IMG/VR virus record: IMGVR_UViG_3300022690_001016
Coordinates: 1-22,162 of that record
Length of the DNA stretch: 22,162 nt
Reading direction: 5' to 3' (one strand)
Source of the DNA: a virus
This document shows, in pieces, positions 1 through 7,694 of this stretch. Under the pieces are notes generated by a model. The model was not told the DNA's origin and searched no databases. It saw only the letters and a list, made by a program, of their open reading frames with translations. Both the position numbers and the translations under genes were made by a program. How positions within the stretch are numbered: position 1 is the stretch's first letter; the number at the start of each line of letters is the position of its first letter.

Positions 1-276
1 CGTAAAAAAATGGGAGTAGCTAGATGTGCTCGTGTGTCATACTTAACTCATGATGGAGTTCGTTCTGTAGATAAAGACATTGTTCTATACAATAGATTGC
101 TTACAGGTAGTGGACATGGCCACTGGAGTCCTTTTGAACATGTAGCTAGAGCTACGAGTGCAGAAGCTGAATATTATAACTTCATTACAAATAAATTTGA
201 AACACAATCAATATGGTGTGGAAATTTCCAAGGATGGATTCAGTATAGAAAACTTCATAAAGGTGAGTGTCAATAA
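1..276 (+). CDS. thyX: Flavin-dependent thymidylate synthase ThyX, C-terminal part (5' truncated)
   Basis: The reading frame is open from the window edge, so the start lies upstream; the ATG at 10 is probably internal. ThyX makes dTMP from dUMP using FAD, NADPH and methylene-tetrahydrofolate. The fragment shows an ARCARVSY block, a GHWSPFEH block and a closing GNFQGWIQYRK segment. These recur in the C-terminal portion of long phage-type ThyX proteins, where the ARVS/SPFEH elements reappear after the catalytic domain; that placement is from family knowledge. The RHR ThyX signature is not in the visible part. The stop TAA (274-276) overlaps the ATG of the next gene, so the two are translationally coupled. 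It fits with the downstream dUTPase, MazG and thymidine kinase as a thymidine-pool module. Confidence 0.75.
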   Translation, partial: RKKMGVARCARVSYLTHDGVRSVDKDIVLYNRLLTGSGHGHWSPFEHVARATSAEAEYYNFITNKFETQSIWCGNFQGWIQYRKLHKGECQ

Positions 277-1397
277 TGGACCTAAGCGCACTTAGTCCTT
301 CTAGAATAAAGACGACCAAAAATTGCGAGTTTAAATATTTCTTGCAATATCATCTTCGTCTGCCAGAATCACGAGAGAGTAATATCTACGGAATTAAGGG
401 AACCGCTGCGCACGAGGCATTAGAATTTTATGTAAACTATATACGTTGTGAGCGTGATTCTGAATTAAAAAATGAAATTAAAGAAGAAGAAAGAAACGAA
501 GATTACGAACAAGTTTTAAAAGATTTTTATGCCAAGACTGAGTTGTGGAAGCTAGACGATAGACAGGGAGAACACAGAAATGGAACTCCAAAAGGTTGGC
601 CGCATCCTGTTCAAAAGAGTTGCGACAGTTGCCCCTGGGCTTCTAAAGATGGTATGTGTGAAATTGCCAATATCCCATATGATAATGTAGATGGTTGTCC
701 AAGGCCAAATTTTGAAGATGATTTAAAAATAGTCAAAGATACAGTTGACAGCACTGAGTTTGAGATTTTCAAGGAGAAGATTTTAGGAACAGAAGTTAAG
801 TATACTATGGAGCTTGAAGGTGGAGTTAAAGCAAGAGGAGTTATTGACCTTGTTGTAGAAATTGATGATGATACCCTTGAGATTATAGACTATAAGAGCG
901 GCAATAGTACACTTAGCTATAATGCTGCTTTAACTGACCCTCAAATGAGAATATATGCCATGGTAGCTAAGAAATTATATCCCAAATATAGCACTTATAT
1001 GATGAGTTTATATTATGTTCGTAAGAAGAAAATGCTTACTTGTGTCTTTTCTGAGAAAGATGATGAGAAGACTCTTAAGGCAGTTCAAGTTCATTGGAGA
1101 GATATTAAGGCTAATAAAAATCCATACCGTCCCTCTCGCTCATTCTGGCTATGTAATTTCTGTGTGGGTTATGATAGATGTGGTCAGATTCAAAAAAATC
1201 ACACAATAAATGGCAAGTTTATTTTGCCGGTTATTAATTGTTCTCAAGCTTCTAGTGACACTAAATGTTGGGGTCCAATAAGTCCAGAGAATCCTAGTGA
1301 AGTAACAGCATTTAATACCCACGAAATGACTTATGCTTGCGCATCTCATTATGAGATTCATAAGGGTGGAGAATATATCCACGAGGAAGACAAATGA
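276..1397 (+). CDS. PD-(D/E)XK nuclease, Cas4/AddB-like, with probable Fe-S cluster
   Basis: This 373-residue protein resembles the RecB/AddB/Cas4 exonuclease fold. The nuclease core is D191 (GVID), then D205-Y206-K207 as the (D/E)xK, then Q223-x3-Y227, the QxxxY motif of RecB-family nucleases. C17 near the N-terminus and C293-x2-C296-x5-C302 near the C-terminus match the Cas4/AddB spacing that holds a 4Fe-4S staple. An extra insertion has C116, C119, C128 and C141, which could bind a second metal. A likely role is processing DNA ends in phage recombination or replication, since it sits directly before dnaE. I chose ATG 276 over the in-frame GTG at 267: the AAGGTG Shine-Dalgarno at 260-265 is ten bases from the ATG but touches the GTG. 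The fold is well supported; the substrate is unknown. Confidence 0.8.
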   Translation: MDLSALSPSRIKTTKNCEFKYFLQYHLRLPESRESNIYGIKGTAAHEALEFYVNYIRCERDSELKNEIKEEERNEDYEQVLKDFYAKTELWKLDDRQGEHRNGTPKGWPHPVQKSCDSCPWASKDGMCEIANIPYDNVDGCPRPNFEDDLKIVKDTVDSTEFEIFKEKILGTEVKYTMELEGGVKARGVIDLVVEIDDDTLEIIDYKSGNSTLSYNAALTDPQMRIYAMVAKKLYPKYSTYMMSLYYVRKKKMLTCVFSEKDDEKTLKAVQVHWRDIKANKNPYRPSRSFWLCNFCVGYDRCGQIQKNHTINGKFILPVINCSQASSDTKCWGPISPENPSEVTAFNTHEMTYACASHYEIHKGGEYIHEEDK

Positions 1398-3322
1398 AAA
1401 AATATCAAAAGGTACCAATGGCACATCTCCATGTTCACTCATCTTATAGTGAATTGGATGCCATAAGTAAAATACCACAATTAGTTAAACGTGCTTCTGA
1501 ATACTCACATTCTAGCTTAAGTTTAAGTGACCACGGGACCATCGCAGGGTTACCAGCTTTCCATTCGGAATGTAAGAAGCAAGGCATAAAGCCCATACTC
1601 TCATGTGAGTTTTATTTTGTGCCAGATGCTGTAAAACCTCCAGAGGATATGGACAAAGAAAAAAAGAAAGAAATACGAAAAAAGCAGCGCAAACGCGGCC
1701 ACATTGTTTTAATGGCCCAGGATTTTGAAGGATGGACTAATTTAAAGAAACTTGTCACTAGAAGCAATAAGCAGTTCTACTATATGCCAATTATTGGATA
1801 TAGTGACCTTAAGGAATTTAGCAACGGATTAATATGTCTTTCTGGATGCATGAAAAATCAAATAAAACAGGCAATAATTGCCGAGGACTATGATGTAGCT
1901 GTTGAACATTTATTAAAGTTTCAAAAAATCTTTGGTGACCGCTATTATTTAGAAATTCAGGATGGCGGTCTAGATGTGCAACTACATATTAATAGAGTAA
2001 TTAGAAGGTTAAGTGAGAAGTTTAATATACCTTTGGTTGCAACACAGGACGCTCATTATATTGATGCTAAGGATGCGGAATCTCATGAGGCCATTTGGGG
2101 AATGAGAACAAGACAAACTCTGGATATGCCATCTGAGGCTGATATTAAAACTGTGCGTGGAAGATGTGAAGATACTGTTTGTGGGAATAATTCACACAAA
2201 CACTCTCATAATATGGATGAGTGTAGAATGTATTATAGCACCAAGGAATTTTGGCTAAAGGATGGTCATCATATTTTGAATGAACCTCTTCATACTGAAT
2301 TTGGTGAAGAGCGCAAAAATGTTATTAGACAGAGTGAAGTTGAAGAAAGTGCAAAGATTGCAGATAGAATAAAAGAATATGATATTAAGACTGGACTACA
2401 TCTTCCAGAATATAAGTTCATTCCTGAGACTGCAATTGTAATAAAAGGCGAGACTCCTCAATTCAGTTACCTTGTACAGCTTGTTGAGCAAGGCTATGAA
2501 AAAGTTTATGATTACAAATATATGGATATGCCTTCAGAGCATAGAGATAGATTAGATAAAGAGTTTAGAGATATTAAAGATGCAAAACTTTCAGATTATT
2601 TCTTAATCGTGTGGGATATTATTAATGCTGCTATAGAGAAAAAGATTCGTGTTGGTCCAGGTCGTGGAAGTGCGGCGGGTTCAATGGTCTCATTTTGTTT
2701 AGGAATAACAAAGATTGACCCACTTAAATATGGATTAATTTGGGAACGATTCTATAACGCTGGGCGTAAAGGTTCTTTAGCTGATATTGATTCCGATTTT
2801 AGTAAGACCGGACGGCCAAAAATAATTAAATACATTTCCGAAAGGTTTGGTGAGGACCGTGTCGCTCAGATGGTTACCTTTAATTCCATGAAGGCAAAGG
2901 CAGCTCTTAAAGATACGGCTAAAGTATTGGGTAAATTTGGTATGGCATTTGAAGATGCTAATGTTATGACGAGATTTGTAGACAAAAAACCAAATACAAC
3001 TATTGAGAAGAGTTTGGAGAAAAGTGAGAAGCTCCAAGAGTATCAAGAGAAAAATCAGAAGCTATTTAGAATTGCTAAGATGCTTGAGGGATGTCCTAAG
3101 AGTCGTGGAACTCATGCTGCTGGAATTATTATATCAGACGAACCCTTTGATACAGGAAGCGTTCCGTTAAGATGGATGACTAATGATAAAAAGTTTGTAA
3201 CTGAGTTTGATGGTGAAACATTAGAGGGGTTAGGATTTTTAAAAATAGATGCGTTAGGTTTAAAAACGATGGATGTACTAAGTGATATAGAAAACGAAAT
3301 CAATAATGCCATACAAAAATGA
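1394..3322 (+). CDS. dnaE: DNA polymerase III alpha (DnaE), N-terminal half of a split gene: PHP and palm
   Basis: This is the first 642 residues of a family-C replicative polymerase. The PHP domain opens the protein, and all nine metal ligands can be aligned to those of bacterial DnaE enzymes with active PHP: H13, H15, D22, H47, E72, H103, C152, D219, H221. The palm has the GPGRGSAAGS signature, ADIDSDF with D464 and D466 (Pro of the usual PDxDxDF is Ala), and D619 in the KIDALGLKT block as third catalytic Asp. A Cys/His patch (C258, C263, H268, H270, H272, C277) is an uncommon insertion. The frame stops 23 residues after D619, in the linker before the fingers; the rest is encoded at 6096-7652. 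The two halves sum to about 1160 residues, the usual DnaE length. The start overlaps the nuclease stop (ATGA), and the last 17 bases overlap the homing endonuclease. Confidence 0.93.
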   Translation: MKKYQKVPMAHLHVHSSYSELDAISKIPQLVKRASEYSHSSLSLSDHGTIAGLPAFHSECKKQGIKPILSCEFYFVPDAVKPPEDMDKEKKKEIRKKQRKRGHIVLMAQDFEGWTNLKKLVTRSNKQFYYMPIIGYSDLKEFSNGLICLSGCMKNQIKQAIIAEDYDVAVEHLLKFQKIFGDRYYLEIQDGGLDVQLHINRVIRRLSEKFNIPLVATQDAHYIDAKDAESHEAIWGMRTRQTLDMPSEADIKTVRGRCEDTVCGNNSHKHSHNMDECRMYYSTKEFWLKDGHHILNEPLHTEFGEERKNVIRQSEVEESAKIADRIKEYDIKTGLHLPEYKFIPETAIVIKGETPQFSYLVQLVEQGYEKVYDYKYMDMPSEHRDRLDKEFRDIKDAKLSDYFLIVWDIINAAIEKKIRVGPGRGSAAGSMVSFCLGITKIDPLKYGLIWERFYNAGRKGSLADIDSDFSKTGRPKIIKYISERFGEDRVAQMVTFNSMKAKAALKDTAKVLGKFGMAFEDANVMTRFVDKKPNTTIEKSLEKSEKLQEYQEKNQKLFRIAKMLEGCPKSRGTHAAGIIISDEPFDTGSVPLRWMTNDKKFVTEFDGETLEGLGFLKIDALGLKTMDVLSDIENEINNAIQK

Positions 3323-4016
3323 TAGACCATGTATTTATGGAATTTACTGTAAGGGTAATGATAAACTTTATATAGGAAGTAGTGAAACTGTATATCATAG
3401 ATTAGCTATTCATAAAAGCTTGTTAAGAGGCAAAACTCATTTTAATATATATTTACAACGAGCTTATAACAAATATGGAGAGGATAGTTTTCAATTTACT
3501 GCTATTGAAGAAGTAGAATATATAGATAAAATACTGGAAAGAGAGCAATGGTATATAGATAGTTTAAATACATTAATTCCAAATGGTTTTAATATAGCAA
3601 AAGATACTAAAGCTCCAATGAGAGGTAGAAAACATTCTAAAGAAACTAAAGAGAGGCTTAAAATATTAAGTAGTGGTAAAAATAATGGAATGTATGGGAA
3701 GAAACATTCTAAAGATTCTATAGTAAGAATGTCTACAACTAGAAAAGAAAATATGAATGATGACCTTAGAAAAATTATGTCAGAAAATGCAAAGAAAAGA
3801 ATTGGTAAACTAAATGCATTTTATGGTAAATCACACAATGATAATACAAAAAATAAAATTAGAAATGCCCGCCATGTATTAAATAAAAGTCAGGTATTAG
3901 AAATTCGAGAACTATTAATACAAAAAATTACTCATAAAGAAATAGGTAATAAATTTGGAGTTTCTAGAACAGTTATTACAAATATTGCTTTAGGTAATAC
4001 ATATAAGGAGAAATAA
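3306..4016 (+). CDS. GIY-YIG homing endonuclease with NUMOD3 repeats (copy 1)
   Basis: This 236-residue free-standing endonuclease belongs to the I-TevI/Seg type. The N-terminal catalytic domain has Y11, YIG at 22-24, R32 and E80, all expected for activity. The first glycine of the GIY motif is Cys here (CIYGIY), while the paralogue at 9910 has Gly. NUMOD3-type DNA-binding repeats follow (RGRKHSKETKE, NGMYGKKHSKD, NAFYGKSHND), then a C-terminal helix-turn-helix-like stretch (KEIGNKFGVSRTVI). Its ATG lies inside the end of the N-terminal dnaE half, and it ends directly before dut. It therefore sits exactly at the dnaE break point, as expected if insertion of this gene caused the split. Such enzymes cut alleles lacking the insertion and spread by repair. 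It has the same GATC-free coding as its neighbours, so it is not a very recent arrival from a GATC-containing genome. Confidence 0.92.
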   Translation: MPYKNDRPCIYGIYCKGNDKLYIGSSETVYHRLAIHKSLLRGKTHFNIYLQRAYNKYGEDSFQFTAIEEVEYIDKILEREQWYIDSLNTLIPNGFNIAKDTKAPMRGRKHSKETKERLKILSSGKNNGMYGKKHSKDSIVRMSTTRKENMNDDLRKIMSENAKKRIGKLNAFYGKSHNDNTKNKIRNARHVLNKSQVLEIRELLIQKITHKEIGNKFGVSRTVITNIALGNTYKEK

Positions 4017-4469
4017 ATGAGTAGACCGCAAGTAAAAGTTCTATTAGATGGAGGACAATTGCCTGAGTACAAAAATCCTGGTGATGCTGGAGCAGATGTT
4101 CGTGTGATTCCAAATCCAAATACACACGATAAGGATTATTGTATTCAGCCAGGACAAACAGTCATGATTTCATTAGGATTTAGAATAGAGGTCCCAGAAG
4201 GATGGGAAATGCAAGTTCGTTCTAGAAGTGGTTTAAGTAAAAAAGGACTTGTTGTAGCAAATGCTCCAGGTACGATTGATTCTGGATATCGTGGACCATG
4301 TATGGTTTTATTGCATAATCAAAGTACAAAACCTTTTGTTGTACTTCCTAATGAGCGAGTTGCACAATTTGTATTAAAGCGAGCGCCACAAGCGAATTTT
4401 GTTTTGACTGATTCTTTGAGTGAAACGGAACGTGGAGAAGGTGGTTTTGGTTCAACAGGGACCAAATGA
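4017..4469 (+). CDS. dut: dUTPase (deoxyuridine triphosphatase, trimeric type)
   Basis: The enzyme hydrolyses dUTP to dUMP and pyrophosphate, keeping uracil out of DNA and feeding ThyX. All five trimeric-dUTPase motifs are visible in 150 residues: DAGAD at 23-27, RSRSG at 68-72, APGTIDSGYRG with catalytic D88 and Y91, PNERVAQ, and the Gly-rich closing RGEGGFGSTG arm. Length is typical of the family. The start has a strong AAGGAG at 4005-4010, six bases upstream and inside the end of the homing endonuclease gene. It lies within the insertion that separates the dnaE halves and is followed by mazG with a short overlap. Confidence 0.96.
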   Translation: MSRPQVKVLLDGGQLPEYKNPGDAGADVRVIPNPNTHDKDYCIQPGQTVMISLGFRIEVPEGWEMQVRSRSGLSKKGLVVANAPGTIDSGYRGPCMVLLHNQSTKPFVVLPNERVAQFVLKRAPQANFVLTDSLSETERGEGGFGSTGTK

Positions 4470-4801
4470 TGACTCCACAAGAATATATGGAGTTCACAAG
4501 AACAACTCGTTGTAAGATGGCAGTTGATAAACAAATGGTATTACCTATACTTTGCCTTGGATTAGCTGGTGAGACTGGTGAAGTTTGCGATAAATTAAAA
4601 AAGCATATCAGGGTTGGAGCAGATGTAAAGACTATTGACTCTGACGGTCTAAAAAAAGAACTTGGTGATATACTGTGGTATCTGACATCTATTACAGATG
4701 AATTGGGTTTTACATTGGATGATGTTATCAATGCTAATGTAGCAAAAATTCGTGGTCGTATTAAACGTAACATTCTTTATGGGTCTGGAGATAATAGATA
4801 A
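4466..4801 (+). CDS. mazG: MazG-like nucleotide pyrophosphohydrolase
   Basis: This 111-residue single-domain MazG-type all-alpha NTP pyrophosphatase has the metal-binding pattern ETGE (E36, E39) and ELGD (E65, D68), the EExxE...ExxD signature of the superfamily. Phage MazG proteins are thought to act on dNTPs or on host (p)ppGpp; the sequence does not tell which. Two adjacent ATGs are possible. The one at 4466 overlaps the dut stop as ATGA. The one at 4469 is better placed, seven bases after AGGGA at 4457-4461, and would remove one Met. It sits with dut and tdk in a nucleotide-pool group inside the split dnaE locus. Confidence 0.9.
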   Translation: MMTPQEYMEFTRTTRCKMAVDKQMVLPILCLGLAGETGEVCDKLKKHIRVGADVKTIDSDGLKKELGDILWYLTSITDELGFTLDDVINANVAKIRGRIKRNILYGSGDNR

Positions 4802-5280
4802 TGGGAAATTTTCTTAGAGACCTAGCAGAAAGTCAAGTAGCGGTTGATGCACTTCTTAATCATCTTATTGACCGTGGATTTGTTGCTCATGAGTTGGAAG
4901 GTAAGCGTGAGCAGAAGTGTGGTGATATTAGGTATTATCCTGTAGACTTAGAGACACCAGTTGATATTGAAGTTAAATTTGACAAGATGAGTAAACGAAC
5001 TGGAAATATGTGTTTTGAAATTGCAAACAATAAAGGACTGACTGGAATATCTAAAACTAAAGCAGACCGTATTGTATATATGTGTCCTACTTCTAGCGGA
5101 TATGATGTTTATGTTTTTGAACCAGACACTCTTAAATCATTCTTATTTGATGTTGCTAATACAAAAAAAATAACAATTAAAAATGGCGGCGATGGTAAAA
5201 GATTTACTCTAGCTTTAGTAAAAATTCATGTTATAGACAGTGAAAAGGTGTGGCTAGAAAAGTGGAGTATTGATGCCTAA
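4801..5280 (+). CDS. Small PD-(D/E)XK-like nuclease, possible Holliday junction resolvase type
   Basis: The 159-residue protein has an N-terminal helix with E10, then GD at 41-42, D55-I-E57-V-K59 as the core (D/E)xK, and a conserved-looking FEIANN...GLTGISKTKAD block at about 72-89. This order (helix Glu, D, ExK, then a G-[IL]-xx-TKAD strand) is that of small phage PD-(D/E)XK endonucleases, some related to junction resolvases. The assignment is by motif only, and the substrate is unknown. It starts on the mazG stop (TAATG) and overlaps the zinc-ribbon gene downstream. Its place next to polymerase and nucleotide genes favours a repair or recombination role over restriction. Confidence 0.6.
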   Translation: MGNFLRDLAESQVAVDALLNHLIDRGFVAHELEGKREQKCGDIRYYPVDLETPVDIEVKFDKMSKRTGNMCFEIANNKGLTGISKTKADRIVYMCPTSSGYDVYVFEPDTLKSFLFDVANTKKITIKNGGDGKRFTLALVKIHVIDSEKVWLEKWSIDA

Positions 5281-5563
5281 TTTTTTGTATAAATGTGAAT
5301 TATGTAAAGATATAATAGACATTCCTTTGCCTATTAGCTTTGACCCAAAAGAAACAATTAATCATCCAGGGCATAAGAATATTTGTCTTGGTTTATTTAA
5401 GAGAATTATGAGGGCTCCTGGAGCTGTAAAAGGTTTTAAAACTTTTGCCGGAGATTGGTTTAAGAAAACTTATGGTCACGATATAGCTAAACCTTATGAA
5501 GATAAGGCTCGCCAGAAGACTGATTATGAGACTATGAAGCGCGAATTGGATAAGGATAAATAA
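5273..5563 (+). CDS. FmdB-like zinc-ribbon protein
   Basis: This is a 96-residue protein with an N-terminal YKCELC knuckle (C8, C11) followed by a second, partly degenerate half (HPGHKNICLGLFKRI) in which His and a single Cys may replace the usual Cys pair. This layout resembles the FmdB zinc-ribbon family, common in phages and of unknown function. The C-terminal third is charged and probably helical. I chose ATG 5273 over the in-frame TTG at 5270 because GGAG at 5264-5267 is spaced five bases from the ATG. It overlaps the stop of the small nuclease and ends on the tdk start (TAATG). It may be a DNA- or protein-binding accessory; no catalytic motif is visible. Confidence 0.55.
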   Translation: MPNFLYKCELCKDIIDIPLPISFDPKETINHPGHKNICLGLFKRIMRAPGAVKGFKTFAGDWFKKTYGHDIAKPYEDKARQKTDYETMKRELDKDK

Positions 5564-6099
5564 TGCTCACTGTTATTGTTGGAAGTATGATGTCTGGCAA
5601 ATCATCTAGACTGATATCGATAATTAATTCACATATAATTGCTGGGAATTCGGTTATTGTTTTTAAACCTCAAAAAGATACACGGTGTGGTAACAAGATT
5701 ATTACTCATTGTGGCCGCGATTATCCTGCCCATTCAATTAAAAATTCTACAGATGCCTTGAACACATATGTTGACGCTCACGACGTGGTTTGTTTTGATG
5801 AAGCACAATTTTTTGATAACTATTTACCTTATGAAGTAGACAATCTATTGAAGTGTGGATATGAAGTTATATGTGCTGGATTATCACAAGATTCATTTGG
5901 TCAACCATTTGGACCAATGCCACAACTGCTTTGTAAGGCAGATAAAATAATACATTTAACTGCTGTTTGTGTAAAATGTAAATCTATTGCTGCAGCAACA
6001 AGAACTTTTAGAAAAGTTAGTGCGAAGGAACAGGTTTTCATTGGTGGCACCAGTATGTATGAGGCTCGCTGTTTTGATTGCTGGAAAGAAGATAAATGA
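5563..6099 (+). CDS. tdk: Thymidine kinase, type II
   Basis: The enzyme phosphorylates thymidine to dTMP, a salvage route parallel to ThyX. The P-loop is GSMMSGKS at 7-14, the Walker B/Asp-Glu is FDEAQFF with D79-E80, and the C-terminal zinc-binding lasso has C136-x2-C139 and C170-x2-C173, the standard type II pattern. Length (178 residues) is close to the bacterial and phage TK family. The start overlaps the zinc-ribbon stop, and its own stop overlaps the ATG of the C-terminal dnaE half. That half is thus translated by coupling to tdk, far from the N-terminal half. Confidence 0.95.
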   Translation: MLTVIVGSMMSGKSSRLISIINSHIIAGNSVIVFKPQKDTRCGNKIITHCGRDYPAHSIKNSTDALNTYVDAHDVVCFDEAQFFDNYLPYEVDNLLKCGYEVICAGLSQDSFGQPFGPMPQLLCKADKIIHLTAVCVKCKSIAAATRTFRKVSAKEQVFIGGTSMYEARCFDCWKEDK

Positions 6100-7652
6100 T
6101 GAAGTTTAAGTGCGGTTGTGAATTCGACAAGCTTGACTTTGACAAAGTCCCATTAGACTGCGAGGCCACGTGGGATTTAATATGTTCGGGCTACACACGA
6201 GGTATCTTCCAGCTAGAAGGAAATCTTGGGAAGAGGTTTTCTAAGGAGATTAAACCTAGAAATATTGAAGAGTTGAGTGACCTTGTAAGTCTTATTCGCC
6301 CTGGTTGTCTTGAGGCTGAGTATCGTGAAGACCCAGAAAAGCCTGGAAAAATGTGGTCAATCACTACAACATATATAAAAGTAAAGGACAAAATAGTAGA
6401 GCCAGAGTATGCTCATCCGGTTTTAGAGCCAATATTTAGTCCCACATATAGTGTTCCAGTTTATCAAGAACAAATTATGAGAATTTGTACAGATTTTGCT
6501 GGATTTACCCTACAGGAAGCCGATAAAACTAGGAAGGCTGTTGGTAAAAAAATAGAAAAGCTTATGGAGGAAGTTAAAGAAAAGTTTATTAAGGGTGCTA
6601 TAAAACAAGGACATAGTAAAGAACTTTCTGAAACTATATTTGGTTGGATTAACAAGTTTAGTTCTTATGGCTTCAATAAGTCGCATGGTGTAAGTTATGC
6701 TATGATTGGATATCAAACTGCATATGCTAAGCGTCACTTTCCGCTTCAATACTTTAAGGCTATGTTAACTCACTCTGAAGATAAACAAGATGCATTGGAC
6801 GAAGTGCAAGCTTTGGTGCACGAGGCCAAACTATTTGATATTAAAATTAATCCACCTTGCCTAAAGCTTTGTAATCCAAACTTTGATATTCAGGATGATA
6901 ATAATATAGCATTTGGTTTAGGACACATTAAAGGTGTAGGTAAAAGCTCTATAGCTGCAATTAAAAAAATAGCCAAAATTAATTCTACCAATGATATATT
7001 TAAGAAAAGTTTTACTAAAGGTAGTAAGGTTAAGCGTAATGTAATGGAGGCATTAATTAAATCAGGGGCTTTAGATTACTTTGGTGAAGATAGACTTCAG
7101 TTGATTGTTAAATATAAAATACTATGTGGATTAACAGATAGAGAACGTGATGTTGTATTTAAAGAGTTTGTTAAAGATGGTTTATTTGAAGCATTTAAAT
7201 TGTTAAAAGACTCTAAAGTTCCGCGCGGCGCTGCTAGAAAGCAAAAAGTCAAGGATTTAATAGTAGATTGTAAGAAGGAATTGCATGGAAATACTAAACG
7301 CACTTCTATTGGGTATGAGAAGTTCTACTTAGGCATTCCGCTAAGTGGAAGCCTAGTAGAATTGTCTAATAATCCGTGGGTCAATATTAAATGCCGCCAA
7401 TTAAATAAACTGAGAGATGGCGTTCAAGGATGCCTTGGGGTTGTTATTGATAAGATAAAGAAAATTAAAGATAAGAATCATAATGAAATGTGTTTCCTGA
7501 CCGTCTCTGATGATACCTATCTAATTGATGCCGTAGTTTTCTCATCCGTCTATAAGCATTATTCATGGATTATTGAGGAGGGAAAACCGGTATTGCTGAC
7601 AGGCAAAAAATCAAAAGATAGTTTTCTTGTTAGAAAAATTGAACATTTGTAA
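6096..7652 (+). CDS. dnaE: DNA polymerase III alpha (DnaE), C-terminal half: fingers, HhH and OB region
   Basis: This 518-residue frame picks up where the product of 1394-3322 stops. Conserved DnaE blocks run in order: FDKVPLD..., GIFQLEG, LVSLIRPG, YQEQIMRI, RKAVGKK, the GFNKSHGVSYA finger block, then the HIKGVGKSS helix-hairpin-helix (duplex DNA binding) and a C-terminal OB-like stretch (GVVIDKIKKIKD ... FLTVSDDTYLIDAVVF). No catalytic Asp is here, so it needs the N-terminal half. The first residues (MMKFKCGCEF) correspond to the variable linker before the IPLD motif of intact DnaE, and there is no intein C-terminal motif. No clear clamp-binding peptide was recognised at the end. The ATG at 6096 overlaps the tdk stop (ATGA), and 6099 is an equally possible start. 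Confidence 0.92.
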   Translation: MMKFKCGCEFDKLDFDKVPLDCEATWDLICSGYTRGIFQLEGNLGKRFSKEIKPRNIEELSDLVSLIRPGCLEAEYREDPEKPGKMWSITTTYIKVKDKIVEPEYAHPVLEPIFSPTYSVPVYQEQIMRICTDFAGFTLQEADKTRKAVGKKIEKLMEEVKEKFIKGAIKQGHSKELSETIFGWINKFSSYGFNKSHGVSYAMIGYQTAYAKRHFPLQYFKAMLTHSEDKQDALDEVQALVHEAKLFDIKINPPCLKLCNPNFDIQDDNNIAFGLGHIKGVGKSSIAAIKKIAKINSTNDIFKKSFTKGSKVKRNVMEALIKSGALDYFGEDRLQLIVKYKILCGLTDRERDVVFKEFVKDGLFEAFKLLKDSKVPRGAARKQKVKDLIVDCKKELHGNTKRTSIGYEKFYLGIPLSGSLVELSNNPWVNIKCRQLNKLRDGVQGCLGVVIDKIKKIKDKNHNEMCFLTVSDDTYLIDAVVFSSVYKHYSWIIEEGKPVLLTGKKSKDSFLVRKIEHL

Positions 7653-7659
7653 TTCACTC

Positions 7660-7687
7660 TTGTCGTTTTTAAAATTCAACCTATAAT
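7660..7687 (+). promoter_or_regulatory. Sigma-70-like promoter for ssb
   Basis: TTGTCG at 7660-7665, a 16-base spacer, then a perfect TATAAT at 7682-7687. It lies in the first real non-coding gap of the window, between the dnaE C-terminal half and ssb. The promoter at 17481-17508 has the same spacer length and the same ACC before its -10, which supports both. The expected transcript start is near 7694, at the foot of the hairpin. Confidence 0.6.
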
Positions 7688-7694
7688 GTTATTT

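Noticed and set aside
3300-6100. Group I intron carrying the homing endonuclease in dnaE
   Set aside because: The endonuclease ATG lies inside the coding end of the N-terminal half, leaving no room for an intron core on that side, and five other genes follow before the C-terminal half.
3250-6150. Split intein joining the DnaE halves
   Set aside because: Cyanobacterial DnaE uses one, but here the N-terminal half ends 23 residues after the palm Asp without a Cys-led Hint block, and the C-terminal half lacks the intein His-Asn end. The break is also at a different place from the known intein site (before the FNKSH block).
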